A stretch of DNA of 64,000 nt from Bacillus albus (GTDB lineage: Bacteria; Bacillota; Bacilli; Bacillales; Bacillaceae_G). Location: contig NZ_MAOE01000110.1 of assembly GCF_001884185.1 (NCBI RefSeq), positions 87,004-151,003 on the forward strand, in the 5' to 3' direction. Of this stretch, positions 1 through 7,570 are shown piece by piece; the stretch's first letter is position 1; every line of letters starts with the position of its first letter. Made by a program: the position numbers and the translations under genes. The notes beneath the pieces are model-generated. The model was not told where the DNA came from. It saw nothing but the letters and a program-made list of their open reading frames with translations, and did not search any database.

Positions 1-998
1 TATATAAGTTTACTTTAGATACGGAAGCAAAGAAAATTAGTAATGTAACACTTGCGGCTAAGCTGGATAACCCTACATATGTAACGATTAGCAAAAATAA
101 TGAATATCTCTATTCTGTTGTTAAGGAAGGCGAATCTGGTGGTGTAGCTGCTTATTCGATTCATAGTCATACTGGAGAGCTAACGGAACAAAACAGACAA
201 GTAGTAGAAGGGGCTTCTCCTTGTCATATTAGTGTTGATAGTGGAAATCGTACGGTAGTTACAGCGAATTACCATAAAGGAACGATTGAGTCTTTTGTAG
301 TTAATGAAGAAGATGGAACTGTAAATTCTGCCACATCTATTATTACGCACGAAGGTTCAGGTCCGAACAAAGAAAGACAAGAGAAACCACATGCACATTA
401 CGCGGGATATACTCCTGATGAAAAATATGTGGTAGGTGTTGATTTAGGGATTGATAAAATACTTACGTATGAAATAAAAGATAGTAAGTTAAAAGAAGTA
501 AATAGCTTGTCTGTAAAACCAGGAAGTGGTCCGAGACATATTGCTTTTCACCCGAACGGAAAGCATGCTTATGTGATGACTGAACTTAGCTCGGAAGTTA
601 TTGCATTATCATATAATCCGAAAGAAGGGTCCTTTACAGAGTTGCAGTATATTTCTACCGTTCCGAAAGAATTTGATGACAATAGTCAAGGAAGTGCGAT
701 TCATATTTCTTCTGACGGCCACTTTGTATATGCAGGTAATCGCGGTCATAATAGTATCGCTGTATTCAGTGTGGATCAAAATTCAGGTGAGCTTACATTT
801 GTTGCACATACATCTACAGAAGGAAATTGGCCGAGGGATTTCGTATTAGATCCGACTGAAAAGTTTCTTATTGCTACAAATGAAAAGTCACATAACCTTG
901 TGCTATTTTCAAGAAATGAAACGACAGGGGAGTTAACATTGTTACAATCTGATGTTGTTGTACCAGAGCCTGTTTGTGTGAAGTTTTTGAATGTTTAA
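1..998 (+). CDS. Lactonase family protein (6-phosphogluconolactonase-like), 5' truncated
   Basis: The reading frame is open from base 3 to the TAA at 996-998, so the start lies outside the window. The protein is a beta-propeller of the lactonase/YkgB type: repeated blades such as GPRHIAFHPNGKHAYV and NWPRDFVLDPTEKFLIATN are typical of the family that hydrolyses 6-phosphogluconolactone in the oxidative pentose phosphate pathway. An internal GTG at 429 would give only 189 residues, but the frame upstream is clearly the same protein. Function is by family; the exact substrate is not shown by sequence. A perfect palindromic terminator follows at 1120-1147. Confidence 0.85.
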   Translation, partial: YKFTLDTEAKKISNVTLAAKLDNPTYVTISKNNEYLYSVVKEGESGGVAAYSIHSHTGELTEQNRQVVEGASPCHISVDSGNRTVVTANYHKGTIESFVVNEEDGTVNSATSIITHEGSGPNKERQEKPHAHYAGYTPDEKYVVGVDLGIDKILTYEIKDSKLKEVNSLSVKPGSGPRHIAFHPNGKHAYVMTELSSEVIALSYNPKEGSFTELQYISTVPKEFDDNSQGSAIHISSDGHFVYAGNRGHNSIAVFSVDQNSGELTFVAHTSTEGNWPRDFVLDPTEKFLIATNEKSHNLVLFSRNETTGELTLLQSDVVVPEPVCVKFLNV

Positions 999-1014
999 TT
1001 TGAGTTGAGGTTCA

Positions 1015-1110
1015 ATGCATATAGCGGTGTCGGTATTTGTCGGTAAGTCGATATTCCTTGTCGAAACGTCGATATATTTGAAAAATCGTTGATACAATTT
1101 CAAATCCTCA
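1015..1110. repeat. Cluster of GTCGATA-like direct repeats
   Basis: Between the lactonase stop and the terminator, the motif GTCG(A/G)TA or a close variant recurs about six times (GTCGGTA, GTCGGTA, GTCGATA, GTCGAAA, GTCGATA, GTTGATA). An antisense ORF over it reads IDVSTRNIDLPTNTDTA, a peptide I recall from hypothetical B. cereus group proteins, which would fit an interspersed non-coding repeat translated by accident. Confidence 0.4.
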
Positions 1111-1119
1111 AAAACAGAG

Positions 1120-1147
1120 AAAAGCAAAGCGATATCGCTTTGCTTTT
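1120..1147. terminator. Bidirectional terminator, 28-base perfect palindrome
   Basis: AAAAGCAAAGCGAT pairs with ATCGCTTTGCTTTT without mismatch and has T-runs on both sides. It sits between the convergent lactonase and DUF1272 genes. Confidence 0.85.
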
Positions 1148-1323
1148 TACTGTTTTTTCTTAGGTCTACGTACTAATTCGCCACCGCAGTTTGGGCAAAC
1201 GTTTTGTCTTTCTTCTGTACATGGTGCACAAAATGTACATTCATACACGCAAATGTAAGCTTCAGAGTTTGGTTCGAGAGATTGATCGCAAATTTGACAG
1301 TTTGTTTTCATTTCGAGTGCCAT
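1147..1323 (-). CDS. DUF1272-like small zinc-ribbon protein, 58 aa
   Basis: A 58-residue minus-strand ORF starts at ATG 1321-1323 behind a good AAAGGAGA site. It carries four Cys pairs or singles spaced as CQIC (9-12), CVYECTFCAPC (25-35) and CPNC (43-46), then a basic tail RRPKKKQ. This pattern matches the DUF1272 family of short zinc-binding proteins of unknown function. No membrane segment or signal peptide is visible. Its stop lies inside the palindromic terminator it shares with the lactonase gene. Confidence 0.8.
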   Translation of the reverse strand: MALEMKTNCQICDQSLEPNSEAYICVYECTFCAPCTEERQNVCPNCGGELVRRPKKKQ

Positions 1324-1518
1324 AGTAAGTCTCCTTTTAGTTTGAAAATTTATAATTTAATTATAATTGATTAGGAAGAAACTGTCTTTTTCAATTGAAA
1401 GGAAATCGAATGATAAAGTTATGATTTGAAATGAAAGAAGCTCATTTATTTTTAAATTGATTATTTAATAAGGTTGGAATATTATGAAATAGTCAAAAGA
1501 CAACAGGGGGTATATATT

Positions 1519-2340
1519 TTGACTAATCATAACGATCATTTAAAAGCAAACTGCGAAAAATGCTTCGGTTTATGTTGCGTAGCGTTACCGTTCGCAGCAT
1601 CGGTAGATTTTGCGGTGAATAAAGATGGCGGGAAGCCATGTACTAACTTACAATCAGATTTTAAATGTAGCATACATAAAAATCTTAGAGGAGAAGGTTA
1701 TAAAGGTTGTACAGTATTTGAGTGCTTTGGTGCTGGGCAGAAGATTTCGCAAGTTACATTTAACGGGATTGATTGGCGGGAAGATGCTAAGCATGCGAAA
1801 AAAATGTACGATGCTTTTCCAGTTATGCATCAGCTGCATGAAATGCTTTGGTATTTGAATGAGGCGATTCTTTTACAGGCGACGCAGCCAATTCATAAAA
1901 AACTAAGTAAAGCGATTGAAGAGACGGAGCGCCTTTCAAATTTAAATGCGGACGAGTTAATGAAAGTAAATATTCCATTACACCGTGCAGAAGTAAATGT
2001 GTTACTTTTAGAAACGAGTGAGCTAGTTTGGAAGGAAATGAATGTCGCGCGCAAGAAACGAGTGAGTTACCGCGGGGCAGACCTTATGGGAGCAAATTTG
2101 AAAAAGAAAGATTTGCAAGGAGCGAATTTAAGAGGGGCTTACTTAATTGCGGCTAACTTAAATGGAGCAAATTTAAGAGGAGCAGATCTTATCGGAGCAG
2201 ATTTGCGAGATGCAGATATTCGCGGGGCTGATTTTACAAATAGTATTTTTCTGACGCAAGTTCAAATTAATGCGGCGAAAGGGGATAAGCATACGAAATT
2301 GCCAAAAATGTTGTCCCGTCCATCGCATTGGAGTGCGTAA
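1519..2340 (+). CDS. Cys-cluster protein with C-terminal pentapeptide repeats
   Basis: I place the start at TTG 1519 because AGGGGG at 1505-1510 lies 8 bases upstream; an in-frame TTG at 1474 has no such site. The N-terminus has a CEKCFGLCC cluster (residues 12-20) and further Cys near residues 40, 49, 63 and 68, like YkgJ-type metal-binding proteins. A middle helical part follows. From about residue 185 to 250 it has A(D/N)LxG pentapeptide repeats, which form a right-handed quadrilateral beta-helix. Pentapeptide proteins include gyrase-protecting DNA mimics, but that role is not shown here. The combination of the two parts is the notable point; no function is assigned. It is probably a single-gene unit, ended by the hairpin at 2351. 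Confidence 0.75.
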   Translation: MTNHNDHLKANCEKCFGLCCVALPFAASVDFAVNKDGGKPCTNLQSDFKCSIHKNLRGEGYKGCTVFECFGAGQKISQVTFNGIDWREDAKHAKKMYDAFPVMHQLHEMLWYLNEAILLQATQPIHKKLSKAIEETERLSNLNADELMKVNIPLHRAEVNVLLLETSELVWKEMNVARKKRVSYRGADLMGANLKKKDLQGANLRGAYLIAANLNGANLRGADLIGADLRDADIRGADFTNSIFLTQVQINAAKGDKHTKLPKMLSRPSHWSA

Positions 2341-2350
2341 AGAATGTGGA

Positions 2351-2383
2351 ACAGGCAGAGACTAAGAATCTCTGCCTGTTTTT
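2351..2383. terminator. Bidirectional terminator
   Basis: ACAGGCAGAGA and TCTCTGCCTGT form an 11-bp stem with loop CTAAGAA, followed by TTTT. It separates the convergent pentapeptide and EamA genes. Confidence 0.85.
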
Positions 2384-3267
2384 CATTTCTTTTCAAAAGT
2401 AGTAATAAAAACACTACATACAATAAGAATACCACCAATAAAAAAGTTATTATTTAATGTCTCATTTAAGAGCAGCCAACCAAGCAATGATCCGACGATA
2501 GGTTGGAAGAAGAAAAATAACGATCCGATGCTTGCGTCCATTAATTCTAATCCTTTATTCCAAAGGAAAAAGGCACCTGCTGTTGAGACGACTCCTAAAT
2601 ATACTACGCCTAATATTACGTACGTATTTACTGTTTCGATAGAGGCTGATTGTAGTTCCCATATCATAAAAGGTGTAATGAAAAAGAGTGAAGAGAATAT
2701 GGCGTACGTTGTAATAACTAAAGATGAAAATCGAGCTGAAGCAATCTTCACATAAATGGATAGTAAAGCCCACGTAATAGCGGCTCCAACTAATATGATT
2801 GTACCGATAAAATAAGAGCCAATTTCAATATCCCATCCAATGACGATAATGACACCGATTGTCGCTATGATAGTAGATAGAAGTCTACGAGCGGTTAGCT
2901 TTTCTTTTAAAATGATTGCTGCAAATATAACCATAAATGCAGGTGTAGCTGATGTGACTAAAGAGCCTGTATGAGCGTCGGATAATTTTGTTCCGATAAA
3001 TTGACAAGTAATCGAAATAAAATAGCCGATAAATCCAATCCAGGCGAATAATAGCCAATCTTTTTTACGAATGGTTACTTTTTTCTTTTGCTTTTTCTCA
3101 GCTGTTTTCAAAATGAAATATAAAACAACGAAAGCAATGATAAAGCGTAGCCAAACGAGTGTCAGTGGTGGGATAAAGTCGAGTACATATTTGCTAACAA
3201 CATACATACCGCCCCATATACTTGCTGCTAGTGATAAACATATAGCTCCTAAAATTGTTTGTTTCAT
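2383..3267 (-). CDS. EamA/DMT family transporter
   Basis: This 294-residue protein has about ten hydrophobic segments in two repeated halves, as in the drug/metabolite transporter (EamA) family, with the family-like GGMYVVSKY in helix 1 and a Lys/Gln-rich cytoplasmic loop at residues 56-70. The substrate cannot be read from sequence; relatives export amino acids, nucleosides or drugs. The start ATG 3265-3267 has GGAGG at 3276-3280, but that site can pair with the end of an upstream leader ORF (see 3279-3364), so translation is probably controlled. It appears monocistronic. Confidence 0.85.
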   Translation of the reverse strand: MKQTILGAICLSLAASIWGGMYVVSKYVLDFIPPLTLVWLRFIIAFVVLYFILKTAEKKQKKKVTIRKKDWLLFAWIGFIGYFISITCQFIGTKLSDAHTGSLVTSATPAFMVIFAAIILKEKLTARRLLSTIIATIGVIIVIGWDIEIGSYFIGTIILVGAAITWALLSIYVKIASARFSSLVITTYAIFSSLFFITPFMIWELQSASIETVNTYVILGVVYLGVVSTAGAFFLWNKGLELMDASIGSLFFFFQPIVGSLLGWLLLNETLNNNFFIGGILIVCSVFITTFEKK

Positions 3268-3278
3268 GTAAAGTACCT

Positions 3279-3364
3279 CCGTCTATTTTTAGGGTTTTAT
3301 GAGTTCCCTAAGACGAGGCATAGTGTTATGTGTTATATGAATGCCCGCCTTAGTTTATAGACGG
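3279..3364 (-). promoter_or_regulatory. Leader hairpin sequestering the EamA ribosome binding site
   Basis: On the minus strand, CCGTCTAT at the end of the leader ORF (3357-3364 on plus as ATAGACGG) is exactly complementary to ATAGACGG at 3279-3286, which runs into the GGAGG of the EamA gene. Inside this outer stem is a second stem between 3341-3353 and 3308-3321 with one mismatch and one bulge. No U-run follows, so this looks like translational attenuation, as in erm and cat leaders, not termination. Confidence 0.65.
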
Positions 3365-3405
3365 CCTACAGGTTGATCGTTTTCGAATGAAGTGTTGTAG
3401 TACAT
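3355..3405 (-). CDS. Leader peptide upstream of EamA transporter, 16 aa
   Basis: ATG at 3403-3405 is preceded by AGGAGG and opens a 16-codon ORF, MYYNTSFENDQPVGRL, ending at TAA 3355-3357. The last codons form one arm of the stem that hides the EamA ribosome binding site, so ribosome position on this ORF should decide whether that stem forms. A TATAAT at 3438-3443 lies upstream; no good -35 was found. What would stall the ribosome is unknown; Tyr-Tyr, or an antibiotic, are possibilities only. Confidence 0.6.
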   Translation of the reverse strand: MYYNTSFENDQPVGRL

Positions 3406-3617
3406 GAGTGCATTCCTCCTTCATATTTTATAAAGATATTATAACTTAATTTTCAGTTTATTGGGATGTTTCTTTAGAAAATGGTGTTTGTCTAAGAAAG
3501 CATAGTATATGGTAGAAAAACATATTTTTAAAATAAAAGAAACCAATGACATAACTGATAAGTATAGTAAGAGTAGGATGAAAAAGTAGATTAATAGAGA
3601 AAGAGGAGGAGATTGTT

Positions 3618-4379
3618 ATAACTACAACCGTTATTTCTCATTTTTATAACGAAGAGTATTTATTACCGTGGTGGCTTGCTCATCATACGAAACTGTTTGA
3701 TCATGGTATTTTAATTAATAAGGGTTCAACAGATCGTTCGGTTGAGATTTGTAAAAAATTCGCACCGCATTGGGAAGTGCGAGATTCTGTAAATCCAGAG
3801 TTTGATGCATATGCGACAGATCATGAAGTAATGAGGGTAGAACAAGAAGTACAAGGATGGAAAATGATTTTAAATACGACCGAGTTTCTTTGTGTGCAAG
3901 ATAAAAATCAGTTTTGGAAATCACTCAATGAATTGGGAGGGAGGATGTATTGGCTGGAAGGGCTTATTATGGTTGATGATCCTAACTACAATTATCCGGA
4001 CCTTAACTTTGGGATACCTTTAATGAAACAGCGATTTCACGGTTATTTACCAGAAGATTGGCCGTTATGGAGAAGAGGTAGATTTATTCATAATCATGAA
4101 CATGGAAGTTATACGGTTGGAAGACATTTATCTGCACATGAATCTATGATTTATCCGCCACTTGCGTGTATTGCATGGTTTGGTTTCAGCCCTTGGAACG
4201 ATGCGATGAGAAAGAGGAAATTACAAATTGGTCCGACTCTTTCTGAAGCTAGTAAGCATGGGGGAATGGGTACGCACCATATTATCACGCCAGAAAAATT
4301 AGAGGAATGGTATAAAGATTTAGCAAGAGGGACGAAGGATTTACGCTTTAGTGATGCGTATCGTTATGTTTTTTTATAA
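3618..4379 (+). CDS. Glycosyltransferase family 2-like protein without an ATG/GTG/TTG start
   Basis: The frame encodes a close paralogue of the protein at 8452-9225: both share ISHFYNEEYLLPWWL, HTK-FDHGILIN and STDRSVEICK. Alignment with the paralogue puts the start at ATA 3618, 7 bases after a strong AGGAGGA (3604-3610); no standard start is in frame before ATG 3777, which would remove 53 residues of the conserved N-terminus. Either ATA (or ATT 3612) is used, or the start has been lost by mutation. These proteins resemble glycosyl transferase family 2 / GT92-type enzymes. Position beside the spore-sugar operon suggests a role in sugar transfer to the spore surface, which is inference. The 3' end overlaps the convergent reductase gene by 32 bp. 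Confidence 0.65.
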   Translation: MTTTVISHFYNEEYLLPWWLAHHTKLFDHGILINKGSTDRSVEICKKFAPHWEVRDSVNPEFDAYATDHEVMRVEQEVQGWKMILNTTEFLCVQDKNQFWKSLNELGGRMYWLEGLIMVDDPNYNYPDLNFGIPLMKQRFHGYLPEDWPLWRRGRFIHNHEHGSYTVGRHLSAHESMIYPPLACIAWFGFSPWNDAMRKRKLQIGPTLSEASKHGGMGTHHIITPEKLEEWYKDLARGTKDLRFSDAYRYVFL

Positions 4380-5271
4380 ATGATTCCCACCATGAAATTG
4401 TTTCTTCAATTCCTGTATTTAAATCATATGTTGGTTTCCAGTTTACTTCATTTTTTAAACGCTCTACATGAACGCCGACGAATAAAGGTTCATCTTTAGA
4501 GAAAGGGATTGCACCTAGTTTAATTAAATGTTCTTTTCCTATCTTTTTAGCAATGATAGACGCCAATTCTTTAATTTGTACAGATTGACCAGAAGCGATA
4601 TTGATTGTGCCTGTAACATCGTGTTCTAATATTGTTACGACAGCATCAGCGACGTCACCCACATGGAGGAAATCTCTTGATTGTTTTCCATGTGTACATA
4701 GTGCTTCCTCATTTTTTAATAAGGAAGTGATAATGTTAGAAACGAGCCGATTCCCTTGTTCGTGAGGGCCATACATATGAAAAATGCGGCCCCAACACAT
4801 GCTGAGACCTGTTTGTTCGGCGTATGACTGTAGCCAGGAGTGTAGTGCGTTTTTACATAATGAATATGGTGTTTTATAAGAAAGAAGCGGTGAATCTTCA
4901 AATAATACACCGTTAAACCATTCATACTCTGCGCCAGTACCGGCAACGATGACTCGTTTTCCGCCGCACGTTGTGAAGTGTTGAATTAATGAGATGCTAG
5001 ATGTAAGCCAATAGTAATTATTAATAGATACATAACAAGCTGGCGGCACTGCTTCCCAAGCTAAATGAATGAGATGACTAGGCTTCATGTCGTAAATGAG
5101 TTTTTTTACTTCTTCATCACAAAGTAAGTTTACTTTATGCCAGTGGCAAGAGATGTGAGAAGGCTTATTTGTATTGTAAGTGGCGTGCACCTCATAGCCC
5201 TTTTGTATAAGAGAATTTACAACATATTTACCAATCCATCCACTACCGCCTGTTACAAGAATTTTTTTCAT
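4348..5271 (-). CDS. NAD(P)-dependent CDP-sugar 4-reductase (SDR/epimerase fold)
   Basis: This 307-residue protein has the extended-SDR N-terminus VTGGSGWIGKYV (GxxGxxG, residues 6-17), an AGTGAEYEW segment in the active-site region, and YSLCK (the YxxxK catalytic pair, about residues 136-140). As fourth gene of the operon it should reduce the 4-keto group of the C-methylated CDP-sugar. A published four-gene operon of B. cereus ATCC 14579 with these activities makes CDP-cereose and CDP-cillose; equivalence is by gene order and family. Its ATG overlaps the methyltransferase stop by 4 bp, indicating translational coupling. Confidence 0.85.
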   Translation of the reverse strand: MKKILVTGGSGWIGKYVVNSLIQKGYEVHATYNTNKPSHISCHWHKVNLLCDEEVKKLIYDMKPSHLIHLAWEAVPPACYVSINNYYWLTSSISLIQHFTTCGGKRVIVAGTGAEYEWFNGVLFEDSPLLSYKTPYSLCKNALHSWLQSYAEQTGLSMCWGRIFHMYGPHEQGNRLVSNIITSLLKNEEALCTHGKQSRDFLHVGDVADAVVTILEHDVTGTINIASGQSVQIKELASIIAKKIGKEHLIKLGAIPFSKDEPLFVGVHVERLKNEVNWKPTYDLNTGIEETISWWESFIKKHNDTHH

Positions 5272-6491
5272 GGCTCAATTACCTCAACTTCTGGAATGGT
5301 TACTAAAAATTTGCCGCCCCATTCACGAATGAAAGAGCATTCTTTCATAATTTCATCTTTCAAATTCCAAGGGAGTATGAGAATGTAATCAGGTTTTGTA
5401 CGCTTAATTTCTTCTGGAGATTTTATTGGAATGCGTGTTCCTGGCAATAAGAGATTTTGTTTGTGAGGGTTTTTATCTACTGTATAAGCTAAAAATTCTT
5501 TTCCTATTCCGCAATAATTTAAAAGGGTGTTTCCTTTAGCTGGCGCACCGTAACCGATAATTTGTTTGTTTAAAGCTTTTGCTTCGATAAAAAACTGTAA
5601 AATATTTATTTTCAATTGCTCGATGCGTTTAGAGAAAAGGAGATAGCAATCTAATGTATTTAGCCCGTGATCTACTTCTTTTTGAATTAAGTTTGTAACA
5701 CTGGGATGGATAGTGGATGTGTCACTATGATGTTTTACAAAAATACGTAAGGAACCACCGTGGGTTGCAAGCTCTTCTACATCGACAATTTGTAAATGAT
5801 GATGAGCTAAAACTTTTTGAAGACTTATAAGTGAGAAATAGGAGAAGTGCTCATGGTAGATCGTATCAAACTGTTTAAAGGATATGAGATTTAATAAGTG
5901 CGGGAATTTAATTGTTATTGTTCCGTCTTGTTTTAATAACGTTTTTAAACCAGCGACAAAATCATGTAAGTTCGGGACGTGTGCCAATACGTTATTTGCG
6001 ATGATTAAATCTGCTTGCGGTAATTTTTTTGCTAAGTCATTGCTGAAAAAATTCACTTCAGTAGGAATCCCTTTTTGGATAGCGATTTCTGCTACATTTT
6101 TTGCTGGTTCAATTCCTAACGTTTCGATATGTTCTTTTTGAAAGTATTGTAATAAGTACCCGTCGTTACTTGCGATTTCGATTACTTTTGAATGGTTTGT
6201 TAAGTTAAAACGTTTCATAGCCATTTCTACATATTGCTTAGCGTGTAGTAGCCAGCTTGATGAGTATGAGCTGAAGTATAAGTAGTCATGAAAAATATTG
6301 TGCGGAGGTTCAAATTCATCTAATTGTACAAGTAAACAAGAGTGACAAACAAATGTGTGCAGCGGATAAAATGGTTCCATTTTATAGGAGTGTTCTGGAG
6401 TTATAAATGAGTTAGCGAGAGGGGAAACGCCTAAATCTAAAAAAGTATTTGTTAATAATGAGTGGCAAAAACGGCATTTTTTCTGGTCCAT
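5268..6491 (-). CDS. SAM-dependent sugar C-3-methyltransferase
   Basis: 407 residues in the three-part architecture of sugar C-methyltransferases such as TylC3: an N-terminal zinc-binding part with CRFC (6-9) and CHSC (about 49-52), a Rossmann SAM domain with VIEIASNDGYLL (about 100-111), and a C-terminal Methyltransf_14 part with IGYGAPAKGNTLLNY. The reaction expected is methylation at C3 of CDP-4-keto-6-deoxyglucose, giving the 3-C-methyl branch of cereose-type sugars. It has its own AAGGGGG site, 12 bases after the dehydratase stop, and overlaps the reductase gene. Confidence 0.88.
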   Translation of the reverse strand: MDQKKCRFCHSLLTNTFLDLGVSPLANSFITPEHSYKMEPFYPLHTFVCHSCLLVQLDEFEPPHNIFHDYLYFSSYSSSWLLHAKQYVEMAMKRFNLTNHSKVIEIASNDGYLLQYFQKEHIETLGIEPAKNVAEIAIQKGIPTEVNFFSNDLAKKLPQADLIIANNVLAHVPNLHDFVAGLKTLLKQDGTITIKFPHLLNLISFKQFDTIYHEHFSYFSLISLQKVLAHHHLQIVDVEELATHGGSLRIFVKHHSDTSTIHPSVTNLIQKEVDHGLNTLDCYLLFSKRIEQLKINILQFFIEAKALNKQIIGYGAPAKGNTLLNYCGIGKEFLAYTVDKNPHKQNLLLPGTRIPIKSPEEIKRTKPDYILILPWNLKDEIMKECSFIREWGGKFLVTIPEVEVIEP

Positions 6492-6503
6492 TTTGTAGCC
6501 CCC

Positions 6504-7569
6504 TTATAAATTTTTGAATGCATCGATTTGCTGGCGCGTGAAAGATTCCATATTTTCACCAGATGCATATTTTTTGTACCAATCAACAGTCCAAGCGATA
6601 GAATGGTTTGTTGATAACTTAGGTGTCCAACTGAGTTTATTTACTGCTTTTGTACTGTCGAGTGTTAAGACAGGTGATTCATAGGGTGTGTTTATATGAG
6701 GAGAAAGGATTGTTAGTGGTTGATTCCATAATTTCATGATAGATTGAATGACATCATAAACTGTTCTGTTAGGTTCATTCATCGGGCCAAAATTCCACGG
6801 TGTTGCATACTCGGCATCTTGCCAAAGTTTTTCAGCTAAAAGGATATAACCATGTAAAGGATCTAATACGTGTTGCCACGGGCGAATAGCGTGTTTGTTT
6901 CTAATATTTAACGTACCATCTTGTAAATATGCACGAATGACATCTGGGAATAATCGGTCATTTGCCCAATCACCACCGCCGATAACGTTACCTGCTCTTA
7001 CTGAGGCAAGATTCGGAGTGTTAGTGCGGAAGAATGAGTTTTGATAGGACGTTGCCACTAGTTCAGCACAAGCTTTACTCGCACTATAAGGATCGAAACC
7101 TCCTAATCGGTCACTTTCCAAGAATGCACGGTTACCGCTCCCATCATTTTCATAGCACTTATCACTTGTAACATTAATGATGACGCGTATACTTTCTATC
7201 TGTTTTGCTGCTTCTAATACGTGAACCGTACCTAAAACATTTGTTTTAAATGTTTCGATAGGGTTTTTGTATGAAGTGGTGACGATTGGCTGGGCTGCTA
7301 AATGAAATAGTATATCAGGGGTATGTTGCTTTAGGGCATGGAATAAAGAATCGTAATCTGTAATGTCGCCATGAATTGTTATGCACTCATTTGCTACATT
7401 ACCTTGTTCAAAAAGGCTAGGAGTTGAGGGGAGTTGAGAGGAGTTGAGAGGAGTATCCGATTACTTCTGCGCCTAAAGAAGTTAAAAAAAGGGTGAGCCA
7501 TGAGCCTTTAAATCCAGTATGTCCCGTAATAAATACTTTTTTCTTATTCCAAAAAGATGATGAAGCCAT
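6504..7569 (-). pseudogene. rfbG: CDP-glucose 4,6-dehydratase, frameshifted by a 10-bp repeat (phase-off?)
   Basis: Translation from ATG 7567-7569 gives a dehydratase N-terminus with TGHTGFKG (NAD binding) and then stops at TAG 7417-7419 after 50 codons. From 7416 down to 6504 a different frame encodes the rest without a break: FHLAAQPIV, TSDKCYEN, YSASKACAELVATSY (catalytic Tyr/Lys) and a normal C-terminus. The break falls in three tandem copies of GAGTTGAG(A/G)G at 7421-7450. Removing one copy restores a single 351-codon ORF, the usual family size. The gene may thus be reversibly switched by repeat slippage, or be a mutation or assembly error. Without it the CDP-sugar pathway is blocked at step two. 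Confidence 0.85.
7421..7453. repeat. 10-bp tandem repeat, three copies, inside rfbG
   Basis: Units 7421-7430, 7431-7440 and 7441-7450 read GAGTTGAGGG, GAGTTGAGAG and GAGTTGAGAG, with a partial GAG after. Ten is not a multiple of three, so each copy gained or lost shifts the dehydratase frame; two copies give the open frame. Confidence 0.9.
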
Positions 7570-7570
7570 A

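Noticed and set aside
942-1127. 61-codon antisense ORF over the GTCGATA repeats
   Set aside because: No ribosome binding site; it overlaps the lactonase end and is explained by the repeat.
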